Below, one piece after another: positions 34,209 through 46,938 of a DNA stretch of 64,000 nt. Source of the stretch: Trichobilharzia szidati (lineage: Eukaryota > Platyhelminthes > Trematoda > Strigeidida > Schistosomatidae); NCBI GenBank assembly GCA_944472155.2, contig OX235279.1:146714199-146778198 (forward strand), in the 5' to 3' direction. Position numbers and translations under genes: made by a program. Positions within the stretch are counted from its first letter, which is position 1. The number at the start of each line of letters is the position of its first letter. The notes beneath the pieces are model-generated. The model was not told the DNA's origin, did not search any database, and was given only the letters and a program-made list of their open reading frames with translations.

Positions 34209-34990
34209 CAACACATACCGAAATCGAACGGGCAACTGATTAGCTTTTACAGCTCTGTCCCACTAAGTACAAAATAAAATCTTATCAAATCCCTTAACAC
34301 AAGAACCAGTCGCATATGCATGAAAGATACACTGAATACCACTATAATCCCAAATGGTTATATGCGCTAACATTCACCATTAAACATATCAAACGTAAGT
34401 TGGACAATCAAGAACAGACAGAAGTACCAAAGAAAAAGTTAGCGATAAACCTGAAATGCAAAGGTGACACAACAGTTGAAAATCTTCGAAGCAGACTAGA
34501 TTATCACGAATTATTCCATAAACACTTTTAGCACCAACCTTACATCTCAGCTTTTCCACTAAACCTCTAATAGGTCAAAATGTGAGTGACTATGTCTCAC
34601 TGATGTCAACATCCTTGCGCATACATCAATTCACTTGCTTCTATGCAGCTAAGTACATAGGCCGTAATAGTGGCATATTTTCTGGACGCGCACAGAAACA
34701 TCTCCCAACATGGCTGTCAGAGGGATAATTAGATGAACTAATACCTAAATTCTTAAGCACCTTGTCCTAAAAAGCTTTTCGGCACCAATAGAAACATCTT
34801 TCGAAGTAATATATGAGGTAAGGCCAAGTTATTCGAAGTCTCCGGTTATATCTTATGTCCACACCGGGAGCTATGGTTATACACAAGGAAAACCCTGAAC
34901 TGTATACACAGAAGGGGCTCATTCAATCCCTTTTACTGCCATAACATTAAACTTCACTTTTATTAACTCGTACAATAACTTGGTATAGAA
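34209..34990 (+). mobile_element. PLE-a, right part of the split copy (GIY-YIG)
   Basis: It continues the left part: HIPKSNGQLISFYSSVPLST, NIKxKLDNxEQTEVPKKKL-like text, KGDTTVENLRSRLDYHELF, LSFSTKPLIGQNVSDYVSLM, then a GIY-YIG region with CFYAAKYIGRNSGIF and QKHLPTWLSEG. The terminal motif NPELYTQKGLIQSL lies near 34890. Stops and shifts are frequent. Confidence 0.78.
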
Positions 34991-35029
34991 TCTATATTCA
35001 GTAGACCTTATAACTATTCGAATATTTCT

Positions 35030-35240
35030 TCGATTTTGTCTTTCCTTCGTGGGCTACTGTACGACAATGCTGCATGCCAAGTAGTCCACAACGGGAAAAT
35101 TACGGAATCCTTCGAAGTGAGGACAGCAGTAAGACAAGGCTGCCTACTATCGCCAATGATTTTCCTGATTGCAGTAGATTGGACAATGCGACAGACAGCG
35201 GGCAGCGAGGAAACAGGTACGTTCGAAATTGGTGACATTT
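35030..35240 (+). mobile_element. RTE-A RT fragment
   Basis: The reading LRGLLYDNAACQVVHNGKIT then ESFEVRTAVRQGCLLSPMIF matches MVHNGKLNKAFEVNTGVRQG at 62115-62175 of the longer RTE-A. Only motif 4 of the RT is present. Confidence 0.8.
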
Positions 35241-35343
35241 TTGCACGTGTTTGCTCTGATATTCATTTACTGCTTATTGTCATATAATCCCTGAAATTAT
35301 GGTCCAATTCTCTAAAAAACGTGTTCGTAGAAACACGATTGTT

Positions 35344-35535
35344 TCAGATAGTGTGCGTCGGTGGCACAGCGGTTATGACTGTCGCCGACCATGCACATGG
35401 TCCGAGGTTCGATACCCCACCGACGCACACTTGATATCAATGGTCGGCCTGCTAAATTTGGGCTACCGATATCACACGCTGAAAATTTCATACCTGTACC
35501 AAAATACTGTGTGGAATCAAGCTATAATATAAAAA
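35344..35535 (+). repeat. SINE-3 copy
   Basis: Head with GTGGCACAGCGGTTATGACT and B-box GAGGTTCGATACCCC, then GACGCACACTTGATATCAAT, GGTCGGCCTGCTAAATTTGG, CTGTACCAAAATACTGTGTG and a poly-A tail. The head is shared with SINE-1, but the body is a different sequence. Confidence 0.82.
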
Positions 35536-35650
35536 AAAAAATTCGGTTATAACTGCATCACCACCCTGTAATACAGTATTAACTACTAGCTCACAAAATG
35601 GCTTGAGTGCAATTCTCACTCCTGTTATACAGGTGAAAGATGTTCTGTAA

Positions 35651-36949
35651 GAGAACTCTGAGTTCTGTAAATTAAACCTCCTTGTGAAAGATATCCAGAG
35701 GCCAGTAAGTGAACTTCAGGAGAAATTAGGTCAGTTTGATAGCATATCACTGCCGATCTCAAATATCACGGAGAGCCGTTCTGATATTGGCCAGGTTAAG
35801 TCTTTACTGGATGTAACTCAAAACAAGCTTGCGGATTTAGACCCAATAGCCTGTCTGTTAAAAAAACATCCTAAAATGTCTCCAGACAACCTAAATAAGG
35901 CTGAAAATCTGATTGACTGCTTGGCTTCGGAGGTGATGAAGCGTATAACCTCTTCTCACCAGGCTATAGTTTACAACGTCCCGGATTCCCTGCCTCTGAA
36001 GACTGTAAAACACAAAATCCTGATTTGCTGCGGCATGGCTAGTGTTCCATGTGAATGCAAAAGACTTCGTAAAAAGTCTAACCACACTAATTGTCCCATC
36101 ATTTTTAAATTCAGTAATTCCCTTGATTCTAGTAAGTTTACTAAATGTCAGGATCACCTAAGACTGAATAGCAGTTATAAGTCTATAACCATAGCTCAGG
36201 ATAAAACACCGTGTCAGCGCATAATAATGTGTAGTAATAACCTGGTCACCTCCTCTAGCTTAGATTTACCAAAAAAGGATCGTGCAAAGCAACAGTCACC
36301 TATTGCTGACAGTAGCATTCAGCAAACTACACAACAACCACGCTTGCCAATGGAACTAGGAACTGATTTAGGTACCAGTACCCCTGTAAATAACGTCTCA
36401 CCGAAAGATGTTAAAATAGCTAGAACTGCTGCAAGTTGTTCTAAGAAATTCTCACCCAAACGTGGTAACCTCACCATGATGAACAAATTTCGCCGGGTTG
36501 AGACTAATGATGGGGAAGAATGCTTTGTATTCAATAAGCTTGCTGAGATTAAGAGTGTCAACAAACCCTCACATGTTACGAAAAATTCCTCTCAAAACAC
36601 AAGTATATCTGGAGGTTTTCAGCATGCTCCACCTTATAGAAAGTCAGGCCCCAAAACCCCCAAAGTCTTGCAACCAAAGCACCTTCCCTCTCAATTTCCT
36701 TTAAGTTATAAAACCAACACGAAGGTTTGTACCGGTATGACGAATAGCACATGGATGGATAGACCTTTTGATGCTATACTTTTTAACCGTCAACCCAGGC
36801 CCAACCTCTACTATCCTTATATCCAGGAACACATGGTAAATTTTCCAAGTGTCCCGAATCACTGGTACGATCCATGGCACCTAGGACCACCTCATTGCAC
36901 TCTAACCCCGATGTACAGACACCCAGTCCGACCCCCGTATCATTTGTAA
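35651..36949 (+). pseudogene. CR1-B ORF1 protein, 5' incomplete
   Basis: A 430-codon frame. The first 90 residues look coiled-coil forming (QRPVSELQEKLGQFDSISLP, DIGQVKSLLDVTQNKLADLD). The middle (SSHQAIVYNVPDSLPLKTVK, ICCGMASVPCECKRLRKKSN, CPIIFKFSNS) looks like the RRM-like nucleic-acid-binding core of LINE ORF1 proteins. The end is Pro-rich and low in structure. No ATG lies near the start, so the true N-terminus is lost. Confidence 0.65.
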
Positions 36950-38544
36950 ACGCTTGCGTTGCTGACGCACAAACAGAATTAGGTTATGGTGATATCTTAA
37001 GGCAGTTTGTAGTATCCCGTGACTTATTCACGATATTGCTAATTAATGCACGTTCCTTAATCAATAAGATATCTGAACTAAGGACATTATTATTTATCGC
37101 CAAGCCTACTGTAGCTCTGATTACTGAATCATGGTGCTCATACTCTGTACTTGATGTGCATATAGGCATAGATGATTACACTGTACACCGTGCAGATAGA
37201 GATTGCAAGCGTGGTGGAGGATGTCTCATATATATACATAACTCATTCGTAGTCAGTAAGGTGGAAGATGAAATACTGAACGAGGTACCTGATTCACTCT
37301 GGGTCGTCTTACAAGGAGATAAGTACAAGCTTCTCATAGGCTGTGTTTATCGAGCACCAAGCTCAACCAAAGAAACTGATGCGTTATTAGCTAAATCATT
37401 CGCACACGCCTCCTCGTTTAGTACTAATTACAAAATAATTGCAGGGGACTTCAATCTTCCAGAAGTCAATTGGTTAAGTAGTTCCGGCCCCCAACGCTTC
37501 GACGAATTACTTGCCACTATCGACTGTTATGGATGGCAGCAACACGTCCAGACAGCTACTCGTGGTGACAACATGTTGGACCTTGTGTTTTGTCATGACA
37601 CAATCCCAGTCTCCACCTATGTTGGTAACAGATTTTCCAGTAGTGACCATAGAATGGTACTCTGCTCTCTGCCTTTCTCACCACTAAATACAGGAAACAA
37701 ACAGGATTCAGGGAGCATGATATGTCGTAGTTACAAACATACAGACTGGGGATTAGTCCAAGAACTCATTCGACTCTGTCACTGGGATGAATAATCTACC
37801 ACTGACTCCCTGGAGGCTGTAGTGTCCCTATTTTACAGGAATGTTATCCTTTGTCTAGATACTGTTGCTCCTAAGAAGGTAGTGAAATTAAGTAGACACC
37901 AAGCTGACTACATTCCGAGGGCATACCGCAATAATTTAAGGAAGCTGAAGAAACAGTACTATTCCACTAAGGATATATCACTACTGCACTCAATCCACGA
38001 GTCTCTTGAATCGATCAAGCGCCAACGCTCTCAAAAGGACCTCGACGAAGAGTTAAGGGCACTTGAAAGCACTTCCAAAGTTTATAACCTAACAACACTT
38101 CTTAAAAAACGAATGCAGTTGACGAGGGACATCCCCCATTTACTTCACGATAAAGTTATCTACAATGAGCCTGCCACTATCTGTGAAATATTCAGTGAGT
38201 GGTTTGCAAACTTCAGTTTAGAAACGCGCATTCCTGGTGAAACCGGCCCCCTTACTAGCTCTTTCCTCGGAAGCATTGTGTTCACCGATCAATTAATAGA
38301 ACAAGCAGTTAAAAGCCTGAAACCTTCCACTAGCACGGGACCAGATGGCCTTGCTTCTATAATTTTCAAAAACAGTGGATTTGATATACCCCTACTACTT
38401 CTTAAATTCTTCTCAATATCTATGGACACTGGCACTTACCCTAATGAGTGGAAAACTAGCTTCATAATTCCACACTATAAATCCGGTGATAAGGCAAACG
38501 TCCGCAATTACAGACCTATAAATATAACCCCAGTTGTCTCGTGA
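36874..38544 (+). pseudogene. CR1-B ORF2: endonuclease and RT start
   Basis: APE-type endonuclease motifs: TILLINARSLINKISELRTL, ITESW, GGGCLIYIH, IIAGDFNLPEVNW, MLDLVFCHD and SSSDHRMVL, the catalytic Asn, Glu, Asp/Asn and His all present. TAA at 37792 breaks the frame, which then goes on as SLFYRNVILCLDTVAPKK to RT motifs KPSTSTGPDGLASIIF and NYRPINITPVVS, where TGA at 38542 replaces what relatives have as Arg. Confidence 0.85.
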
Positions 38545-39856
38545 ATCATGGAGAAAGTTGTCAAAGATCAATTGTCAGACTATCTACTTAGGGAAGATCT
38601 CGTTACAACACGGATTTCTCAAAAATAGGTCTTGCGTTACTTGCCTCTTCGACTTTTTCAACTGCATCACTAGTAGTCGCGAAGCACGTAAGCTAGTTGT
38701 TGTTCTCTACTTCGATATATCTAGGGCATTTGACATGGTATCTCACAGTATTCTCTTTGAGAAGCTGTATTTATGTGGGAATCGCAATTCATTACTGAGC
38801 TGGTTAAAATCGTTTATAAGCAACAGGGTACAAATAACCAAGGTTGGATCTGTATTGTCTCATCCTACGGAGATCTCAAGTGGGGTTGTGAAAGGTAGTG
38901 TCCTAGGTCCACTTTTATTTACAGTATACATTAACAGCATTTGCAACTGCTTCACCTCAGGTAAATCATTCCTATATGCTAACGACCTCAAAGTAGTTTA
39001 CTCCTGCTACGCTCATGAATTAAGCGATATGGTAAATAAAATACATCTTGAACTAAGTGGTCTCGCAACATGGTGTGCTGAATCCTGTCTAAAGTTTAAC
39101 ATTGACAAATGCGGCTGGATTTGTATCGGAAACAGTAACCTTGACCTAAATCTTGAAATAAATGGGCGTAAACTAGCCAAGCTCAACTCAGTCGTAGATC
39201 TCGGTATCAGATACTCTAGTAACTTAACGTTCTCTGAACAAACTGATTATGCCAGACGTAAAACACGAAGGCTCCTAGGATGCATAACTCGCAATTTCTT
39301 TTGTTGTGAAACTAGGGTTTTATTATACAAAGTATGTGTCCGACCTATTTTAGACTACTGCCCGTTTATTCTTAGCGGACTCAGGCAAAATGACAATCTT
39401 AAATTAGAAGGAGTGCAACGGCAATTCACCTTAAGAATTCTTGGTTTAGAAAGTGGTCTCCAATACTATGAACGTTGCGACAGACTAAGTTTAGAACCAC
39501 TCTGGAAAAGACGTCTTAAGCTAAACCTGATTTTTTACTACAAGCTAACTAATCTGCTCGTGCACTCCTCCAAGCCAATAATTAAACCTACCGCTGTCAT
39601 CAGTTACAATCTTAGAAATCATCACAACCTAGCTGCTATAGAGCATTTTCAGACTTACATGCGGTACAACTTCTTCTTAAATAGGTTTTCAGTCATCTGG
39701 AATAGACTACCAGCTGATATGCGCGATGCAAACACACTCGCAGTGTTCATCTCCTCAGTCACAAGACTGCTCAAAGATGACAGTGCACTTCTGCATCTGA
39801 ATCTTACACCCACTTTTTCGTCCAACATAGATATTTTAAGTTCATTAAACGTGTAG
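38534..39856 (+). pseudogene. CR1-B ORF2: RT palm to C-terminus
   Basis: Continues the RT after a +1 frame change: QHGFLKNRSCVTCLFDFFN, LYFDISRAFDMVSHSILFEK, SSGVVKGSVLGPLLFTVYIN. The catalytic box reads SFLYANDLKV, so the first Asp of YADD is Asn, which should abolish polymerisation. The C-terminal region PLWKRRLKLNLIFYYKL, NRFSVIWNRLPADMRDANTL is typical of CR1 ORF2. Ends TAG at 39856. Confidence 0.86.
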
Positions 39857-39900
39857 TTACAACAAACTACAATTATAAATTTTAATATTATTGGAAGTAC

Positions 39901-42900
39901 ATGACAGACATTTTTACACAGGACAATAATATTAGTTCACACAATATAAAAGTTAGCATAACGGGAATAGTTAGTTAGTGCACCAAAATAACTATAATTA
40001 CTAAACAGAATATATATGTATATATACATATTAATCACTCCCTAAGTACTCCATTTGCTTTCTTTTGCGTTGCTGTTGTTTGTCTTCTTTTTTCTCTCAC
40101 CATTTTAGCTTCCATTTGACTTTTTGAATGAGAATGAAGAATGTGAATATTTGACCATTTACAATGACAAATGATCTGCAAACGTTATTGGTCCCTTATC
40201 TTACGATTCCCTCGTGAATTACGTATTACCTTTCCCTGGATTACAGTTGTGAAATATACCTTTATACCAATAAAAAAGTATTGATTTATAATACTTCACG
40301 ATTGCAACTTACAAAATAAATGATCGTGTCTGCAAAAATAGCTTGCATTTCTTGAAAACACCCGTTTATAAGAAAATATAAACTGTCATTATTATTAGTC
40401 TACATTGAGTACAATTCACTTATGATGTTACGATGAAAATGCTGACAAAAGTATACAAGTCTATCACTTATTTCAAATTATTACCAAATTTCGATATAAA
40501 TCAAGAATAAGACTCGATGCCGTACACACCAAAGTTATATGGAGGAATTACTTCAAGCTTTATTTTTTCCCAAGTATTTGTAATGCATCCAAAACATACT
40601 TGGGTTTTTTTGTTAATGCATCCCTTATGTATAAAATGAGAATATATTATTATTATTAAATAAGTGAAAAATATTGACGCATGAAATATTTCATAGGTAA
40701 CCACAACTTAAGAAATGGAAAGCAACGCACAAGTTCGTAGTCGTTGATACAGCATAGGGCGCAACAAGCCTTGCAGATGTATGAAAAACGATGGAATACC
40801 TTTAGAATAGCCAAATGATACATTCGAAATCATTACAGCAGATAATTTCAAAGTCGTGAATATCCCTATGGGAACTATTTCATCTACAAACCACAGTTTC
40901 CGCACCATCCATCATGTCTATATCATCAACATCACATATCGATAGTAGCCGACTAGAATTTACTTCGACTTCATGATGATTGCATCTGGAACATAACGGC
41001 TAAATCAGTTACCATTATCATGCAAACTGTTCACGAGCACAGCCTTAGTTAGGTTAACCATGTTAATACTGAATGAAGAGTGATTAAGTTTCCGCAACAG
41101 CATGAACTCCATTTAAGATTACAGATACACTTCATTACTGTAAATCAATCAGAAGGAAATGTGAGTTGAACAGAGTAGACGTTGAGACCGAATGTGCCAT
41201 TATTTCGTAACACTTGAGCGTTGCTATCGAAATTGATGTGCATCAATACCCATCTAGTGAGTAGTTTGCCTAAGGGATGGTCTCCGATTTGGTGTATATT
41301 CGGGTTATCTCTTATTCATATAACTAGTGGGAAATACGACCTTTCCGATGACATTGAAACATTCTGTTATTTATTACTAAGTGTGTGTGTGTGTGTGTTT
41401 GCACGATCACATGTGAATTCACATACATGAGTGAGTCAATGTCATTAGAACACCGCCTGTTAATCATAGTCACTGAGGAAAAGAATTTCTGTGAGACTGG
41501 AAAAATGAGTGAAGTGTAAAAGTTGCGTTTCATAGCCTGTCGAAACATTTAAGAGGTCATTTCCACGATTTATTCTCTACTAAATGGCAATCAAGTAGAG
41601 ACTTGTCACTGAAACAGTAGCTCTCTGCTTCGTCAGCGCTTATTCTTTATTATAGCACAGTGATGTTTTCGGAATACGACGAACAGATATCATATCACAG
41701 TATTTATCTTTCGAATGTCGTATTTCAATTTTCCAGAGAGAAGACAGACTGTTTCCCACTAATAAGTCACCAAGTTCAGGGAATACGACAAATTTATTGA
41801 AAACTAAGGACTAATCAAAGGAGAACATTGGTCGAAACTCTGAGAAATGACAGTGGTAAAACCAGTGATGATAGGTACAGTTGTTGGGTCAAGAGAAGAC
41901 AACAGCAAACAGAACCTCTGTACACAGGTTAACCATAGAATTCGGTCGCCAACCACATTTCATTCATCATATACTGGGATGTATTTCAGTTACTCTTAAA
42001 GTTGGACTGTAGACAACATCCAAACTAAATCTAAAAGTTCCCCAGAGGATGAGGAGACTTTGAATTCTAACAAAAGTCATCTTCAATGTAATTTCTCCTG
42101 AATATCTATTACCATGGAATAAATACTTCAGCTATCAGCTCCAAATTCGAAGATAACTGGAATTCGCGAAAGAGAAACCATATGACTTGGAGCAATAAAT
42201 GGAGTCAGTTATTAAAATTGAATCACAGCGTGCTACTATATCAAACTAAATTACCTAAAGGGGAATCTCATTCTGCCACAGTGTCCATGTTATACAGTTT
42301 CACTACTTATTCCATCTACAGTCAATCAAATTTAACTCATGAAGCACCAATAATTTAACAGTTACATTTCACCTACTATTATTGGTTGTTATTTGAATTA
42401 CCTTATTTAACTGGTTTCAAGATCGACTTCATTTCGATACAGTATCAGCTAGAGAAACATTGGAAACAAAGAAGTACTTTATATCTTCTCCTACCTGGTG
42501 CGAAGAAGATGAGTGGTGCACACACACCATAGCATTCCAGCCCGACTCAAGTACATTACAACTGAGTTTCTGAGACATTTCCTCACTGATTACATGATTA
42601 TCCAATTAGCTGGTAATCCTAAGTCACCAAGGTCCGTTATCTACTCACACTGTCAGTGAACCTTATATAGAGAAACAACACTTCATCAGAGCTTTCAAGG
42701 TTTACACTGCTTCACTGAATCACATCGTCATTGAAAGCATTGACTACTTCGCTTCAAAAAGCCTGTATCAAAAAACCCAACGGTGAACAACATGCTGCTG
42801 GAAAGTAATATCTCTCATTGTAATTTCCCATCCTATTTCAACAGCTGATTAGAACTTATGACTACACAGTCCACCTTTATAATTCGGACGTTGGAGAAAA

Positions 42901-43184
42901 TGGACATATTTTCAGTCACCCTATAAGACACGAAGAGAGATGACATGTTCAACACGAAATACTTCAACACTCCCTTCGTCATTCACTGAACCAACTCTTC
43001 TCAAGCATTCTACACACACAGTCACTTGAACAAGATAACACAGAAAAACCAAACATGTATTTCGAAAGAGATTCCAAGTGTCTACAGGTTGGACAATAGC
43101 GCTTGCATTCAGATTCGTCTAGTTTAAGAGAAGGCAAGGATTAAAGATTAAACAATACACCAATACATGCAGAAATACAACCCC
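39901..43184. other. Intergenic, mostly unassigned
   Basis: May include the CR1-B 3' UTR to about 40030, where an AT repeat lies. A TG repeat sits at 41381-41397. No gene or element that I can support; small frames here look like chance. Confidence 0.4.
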
Positions 43185-43450
43185 TTCAGAGAGATGGTGA
43201 AGTTTCAGGAGTCCACGCTGTCCACCAATGATAGTGACTACGGAATCGGTGCAACACTTAGATAGAGTGAAAGGGTTGTTGAGTACGCCGGTCGTGTTCT
43301 AACACACACGGAGCGAAAATATTCAACGGTTGAGGAAGAATGTTAAGCAATAGTGTTGGCGTTAGATAAATGGAGACCATATCTACTTAGTCAACAGTAC
43401 CAAACCGAAACTCATTATGAGTCACTACGGTGGCTTAAGACAGAGAGGCA
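43185..43450 (+). mobile_element. Ty3/Gypsy RNase H fragment
   Basis: The reading STNDSDYGIGATLR, stop, SERVVEYAGRVLTHTERKYS, TVEEEC, stop, AIVLALDKWRPYLLSQQYQT and LRWLK fits the RNase H domain of Gypsy LTR retrotransposons (first catalytic Asp of DASxxGIGAVL altered, ERKYSTVEEEC retained). Two in-frame stops and no neighbouring integrase or LTR. Confidence 0.8.
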
Positions 43451-43900
43451 TGGTCATTGTAGGTGGAAGACCTGAAGAAGTTGGCTGTCTTTGACCACAG
43501 ATTGTTGAAGTTAGGCGTAGAGGTTTTTTAGGTGAGGAGGGTAACTCAGTTGATAAAGTTGTGAACGTGAATCGATCGGTGTGGCTAAATATGTGTTGTG
43601 TATGTGGTGCGACCTCCTTCCTCAATGAGCAACGCTAGCTAACACACGCTTAGGTTGGAGAAGAGTTATTGATTGGCCAACCAAAACATGGCAGCAGTCT
43701 GTAAAGTCTTCAGTAGTCAATCTGGGCCTAAGATGTAGGCAGTTGTACATTGTCTGCTTGTTTGGAATTCTCGGGGCGCTAATGTCCAATAGCTAATGAC
43801 TTTTGATGGTATCGCTAAAAACAGTCTCCAATGGAGCAGATGAATTCACTCTTTTCGATCTCCTACATCCATTAAACTCTGATGTTCATCAATGTTACTA
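43451..43900 (+). mobile_element. RTE-B/C 3' end fragment
   Basis: It starts abruptly with VEDLKKLAVFDHRLLKLG, the segment that in RTE-B (56310) reads VEDMKRLTVFDHRCLRSL. The 3' noncoding end then includes CGGGGCGCTAATGTCCAATA and GATGGTATCGCTAAAAACAG. It directly follows the Gypsy piece. Confidence 0.65.
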
Positions 43901-44289
43901 GTCTCTCTCTCTCTATCTTCGGTACATTTCTGCTCATTATAGTTCTTCTAAAGTGCTTTTCAATACCTCTGTGAGCTCTATATGGAGTGTGCCAACATGA
44001 ACTGCTACACTTCTGTACAAAGTTCTATTTCGAAACTCAGTCATAATCTTCAAAATGCTAAGATTTGACGGGGTTTTTTTATGATTAAGTAAGAGAAGGA
44101 AGACAAATATACTTCGAATTCAATCGAATTATTTTATTTGAAGCACAAATTAGGTGTATAACACGGGCACTAAGAGATGCACCACACAAAAACAATAAGG
44201 CGATATATAAGGAGAGTAGGAAGAACACGAATGAGAGATGACAGCCATAAAACAAGCATACTTATCAAAATTATTCAACAGTCACCAGT
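43901..44289. other. Intergenic, nothing recognised
   Basis: No readable element. Confidence 0.4.
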
Positions 44290-46560
44290 TCATGGAAATG
44301 ACACTGATCGAGATTTCTGGAAATATCTGATGACATTTCAAGACACCGATTCGAACTTTCGACCACATTCAGGGAGTAGTGATGCACCAACTGATGATAA
44401 CCTAACACAATTGTCCTTTATCCCACTAGGCTTTGTTATACGCCGACGACGTCTCCGCTTTTCCCATCCAGTCCCAGTGCTAGCGAAAAGAGACGTGTAC
44501 GGAATCCTCTGACATTCGTAGCACATGTCCAGGCGACCAAAGCTGGTGTTTCAAAATGACAACACTCAATGAATGGTGATCTCTACTGTATCAAAACACG
44601 TTATCGGACCTCAGAATAACTTACACGATCAAGCAATCGGACGCAAGCAATTCTACGGTGACAGCAATGATCGAATACGCAGCGTCGCCGCAGGTCCTCA
44701 GCTCAGAGAGGCCAGGTTTCACGGGAGTAGAGCAATCTTGCGGCTAATGAAGCATTTTAAACTAGACTTTTGACGGCTAAATTGACGTCGCGACGGCGCC
44801 AAAGGTGGCTCAAATTAGCGTTGCTCAACCTAGCTTTCAATATGCGACTGGAGATCTCTTCCGTCACCAGCACTTACAAAACTAACTTTTCGACAACTTT
44901 AGGCGGTTCACCAGCAAGGGTGAGTGTAGGTACAATCTCCTGGCGATCTCGCAATAGTACCTTGCACTTGGACGGTGCACAGCACATACCATACATACGG
45001 ACACTGACCTCCAACTCACCAAGTACGACTTGGAAAGACTGAATGATATCGCACAGTGAAATGGTATCGTCTGCATATTCGAGGACGAAAAGTTTTTCTC
45101 TAGAAAGTAGACGCACACCATCACCAGGCACTTCCTTCAGCGCTCACTCCAGAATGTCAGAGTTAAAGAGAAATGGAGAGATAAGGTAACTGTGTCAAAC
45201 CCCATCGTAGTTTGGGAACAGTGGTGATGGCTAGTTGAATACCCTCACTTTACATGAGGTGCTTCTGTTTAGGGTTTCAAGTTGTCAACAAACTTCACAA
45301 GTACACCTCTGGAAGAGACAGTTCCAAAGACCAATTCTGTCCAACGAATAGAAAGCAGTCCTGATATCCAAGAACACAAGGACTGTTTGCCCGAAGTACG
45401 TGTGACGGTGTTCCAGCAACTGACCATGTGTGAACAAATGACCAATGCATCCAAGATCGCCAGAATGAAACCCAGCCTTCTCCTGGTGAATCACTTCCTC
45501 ACTTGTTTTGCTCAGCCTGGGAAGCAAGACAGAAATTAATATCCCAGATAGGAATGGCAGAAAACTAATACTCCTATGATTGGTACGCGTATTACCTAGA
45601 TCCTTTTGTAAAATGGGCACGATCACGCCTACACTGCACATTGATGTAACATTCTCACTTTCCTAAACAGCCTAGACAATATCCTAACGAGAATCTAGCC
45701 GTCATCTTTATAAAGAGTCTGCGTTAGGTTGCGTGGATCGGGTGTCTTAAAGTGTTTCAGCACTTGGGTTTCCTTTTGGACATCGGCTTCGTTTTGTGGA
45801 TCGGTATTAGCGAACCATGGAGCACTGTAATTAGTGAAGTTGACCAGGTACACTGCTTTATCGAAGTGCTCTGCCAGTGCTCAAAAAGTGTTTCCAGATT
45901 GGTTGGCTTTGCTACCCTTATGTAAACACTGTTTGATCTTACACGTAAGCGCCCTTTACATGTTGTTATGCTGGCTACTTCCCGGAATGGACCAGCGCTC
46001 ATCCAGAAGTTGCAGGAAACCAGAAAACTAGTGTTTTTAGCGGTGAATGTTTTAAGCCGCAAGCGGCCTCAATTGCCATTTTCACAACGTCTTAAAGGTG
46101 TAGCCAATATTTACTAATAGTATTTCGAGGGTTGCTAGCTAGCCTTGAGTTTAACTCAGTCTGTCACTTCGCACAGCAAGCAGCTGCTACCAATGTACCT
46201 GTACGGGATGCCGTTTATGAAAACCGCAAAGTCGCAAGATGAACCCGGCACACTAAAGCATGTTCGAACTCCAGACACGTGCTCCGGAAGTGGCGTCAGT
46301 CCTATATGCATGCATCCACGCCATTCGAAACTCACAGCAATGTGATCAATCTGAGTCCAGGCTTGATTGGCAGAAGGAGGTTGCCACGTAGCGTCACGGC
46401 GATGACTGTGCCGGAAGCTGGTGCTGGCTAGAAATAGGTTGTGATCTGCGTTAAGTTGCAAAAGATAGTGCCATTGTCTGGCTAGTGACCATGTAGACTT
46501 CAATGATCCCTTGGACGGCTGTCTTCTGAGCGCAGATGCTCGACCTGTGCGTTTAAGTTA
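44290..46560 (-). mobile_element. RTE-C LINE, decayed copy
   Basis: From 46503 on the - strand: endonuclease end (LLQLNADHNLFLASTSFRHS, WTQIDHIAVSFEWRGC); RT start (AGFHSGDLGCIGHLFTHGQL, VFLDIRTAFYSLDRIGLWNC at 45480-45300); the catalytic box KLFVLEYADDTISLC at about 45090 (YADD intact); CCAPSKCKVLLRDRQEIV; and finally LGHVLRMSEDS-like text near 44520. Related to RTE-B but clearly a different family by wording of these motifs. Multiple stops and shifts. Confidence 0.82.
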
Positions 46561-46938
46561 CCAGCTAGCGATCAATCTATCTGAATCAAATTAATTGTCC
46601 GATAAAATAATCTACATTCAACAACTCGGTTGCTAGCCATTATGTGGGTGTGTGTGTGTGCATTTCTAAGAGAACTAAATTTACAGAGTTATGCGCCATC
46701 CAATTCGGAAAATTCATCACCAGAATTTATTTACTGCAACAAGCGAAATTTACTAATTCCTTGGTTGAATCTCCCCTACATGTTCCGCTTCTGCCAAGGA
46801 AAATTCAAAATCACACACAGCTCCTCACTCGAAAGAAAAATATCTCTTATATTAAGTGAATATATGTATATGTACAAAGGATGTTTTAAGATGTGTTATG
46901 CACAAAATACTGCTGAACAATGTTTCTATTTATAAAAA
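46561..46938. other. TRUB2 3' flank
   Basis: Downstream of the TRUB2 stop on the - strand. It contains the likely 3' UTR, but no strong polyadenylation signal was assigned. Confidence 0.4.

Larger units (their letters stand above)
35546..39900 (+). mobile_element. CR1-B LINE, near complete
   Basis: Contains ORF1 (35651-36949) and ORF2 (36874-39856), overlapping in different frames as in CR1/Jockey-type LINEs. ORF2 needs only two stop corrections (TAA 37792-37794, TGA 38542-38544) and one frameshift near 38600-38615 to read through. The 5' end of ORF1 is cut or lacks an ATG (the frame is open from 35651, after a stop), so the 5' UTR and start are missing. The 3' boundary beyond 39856 is estimated. 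Confidence 0.88.
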
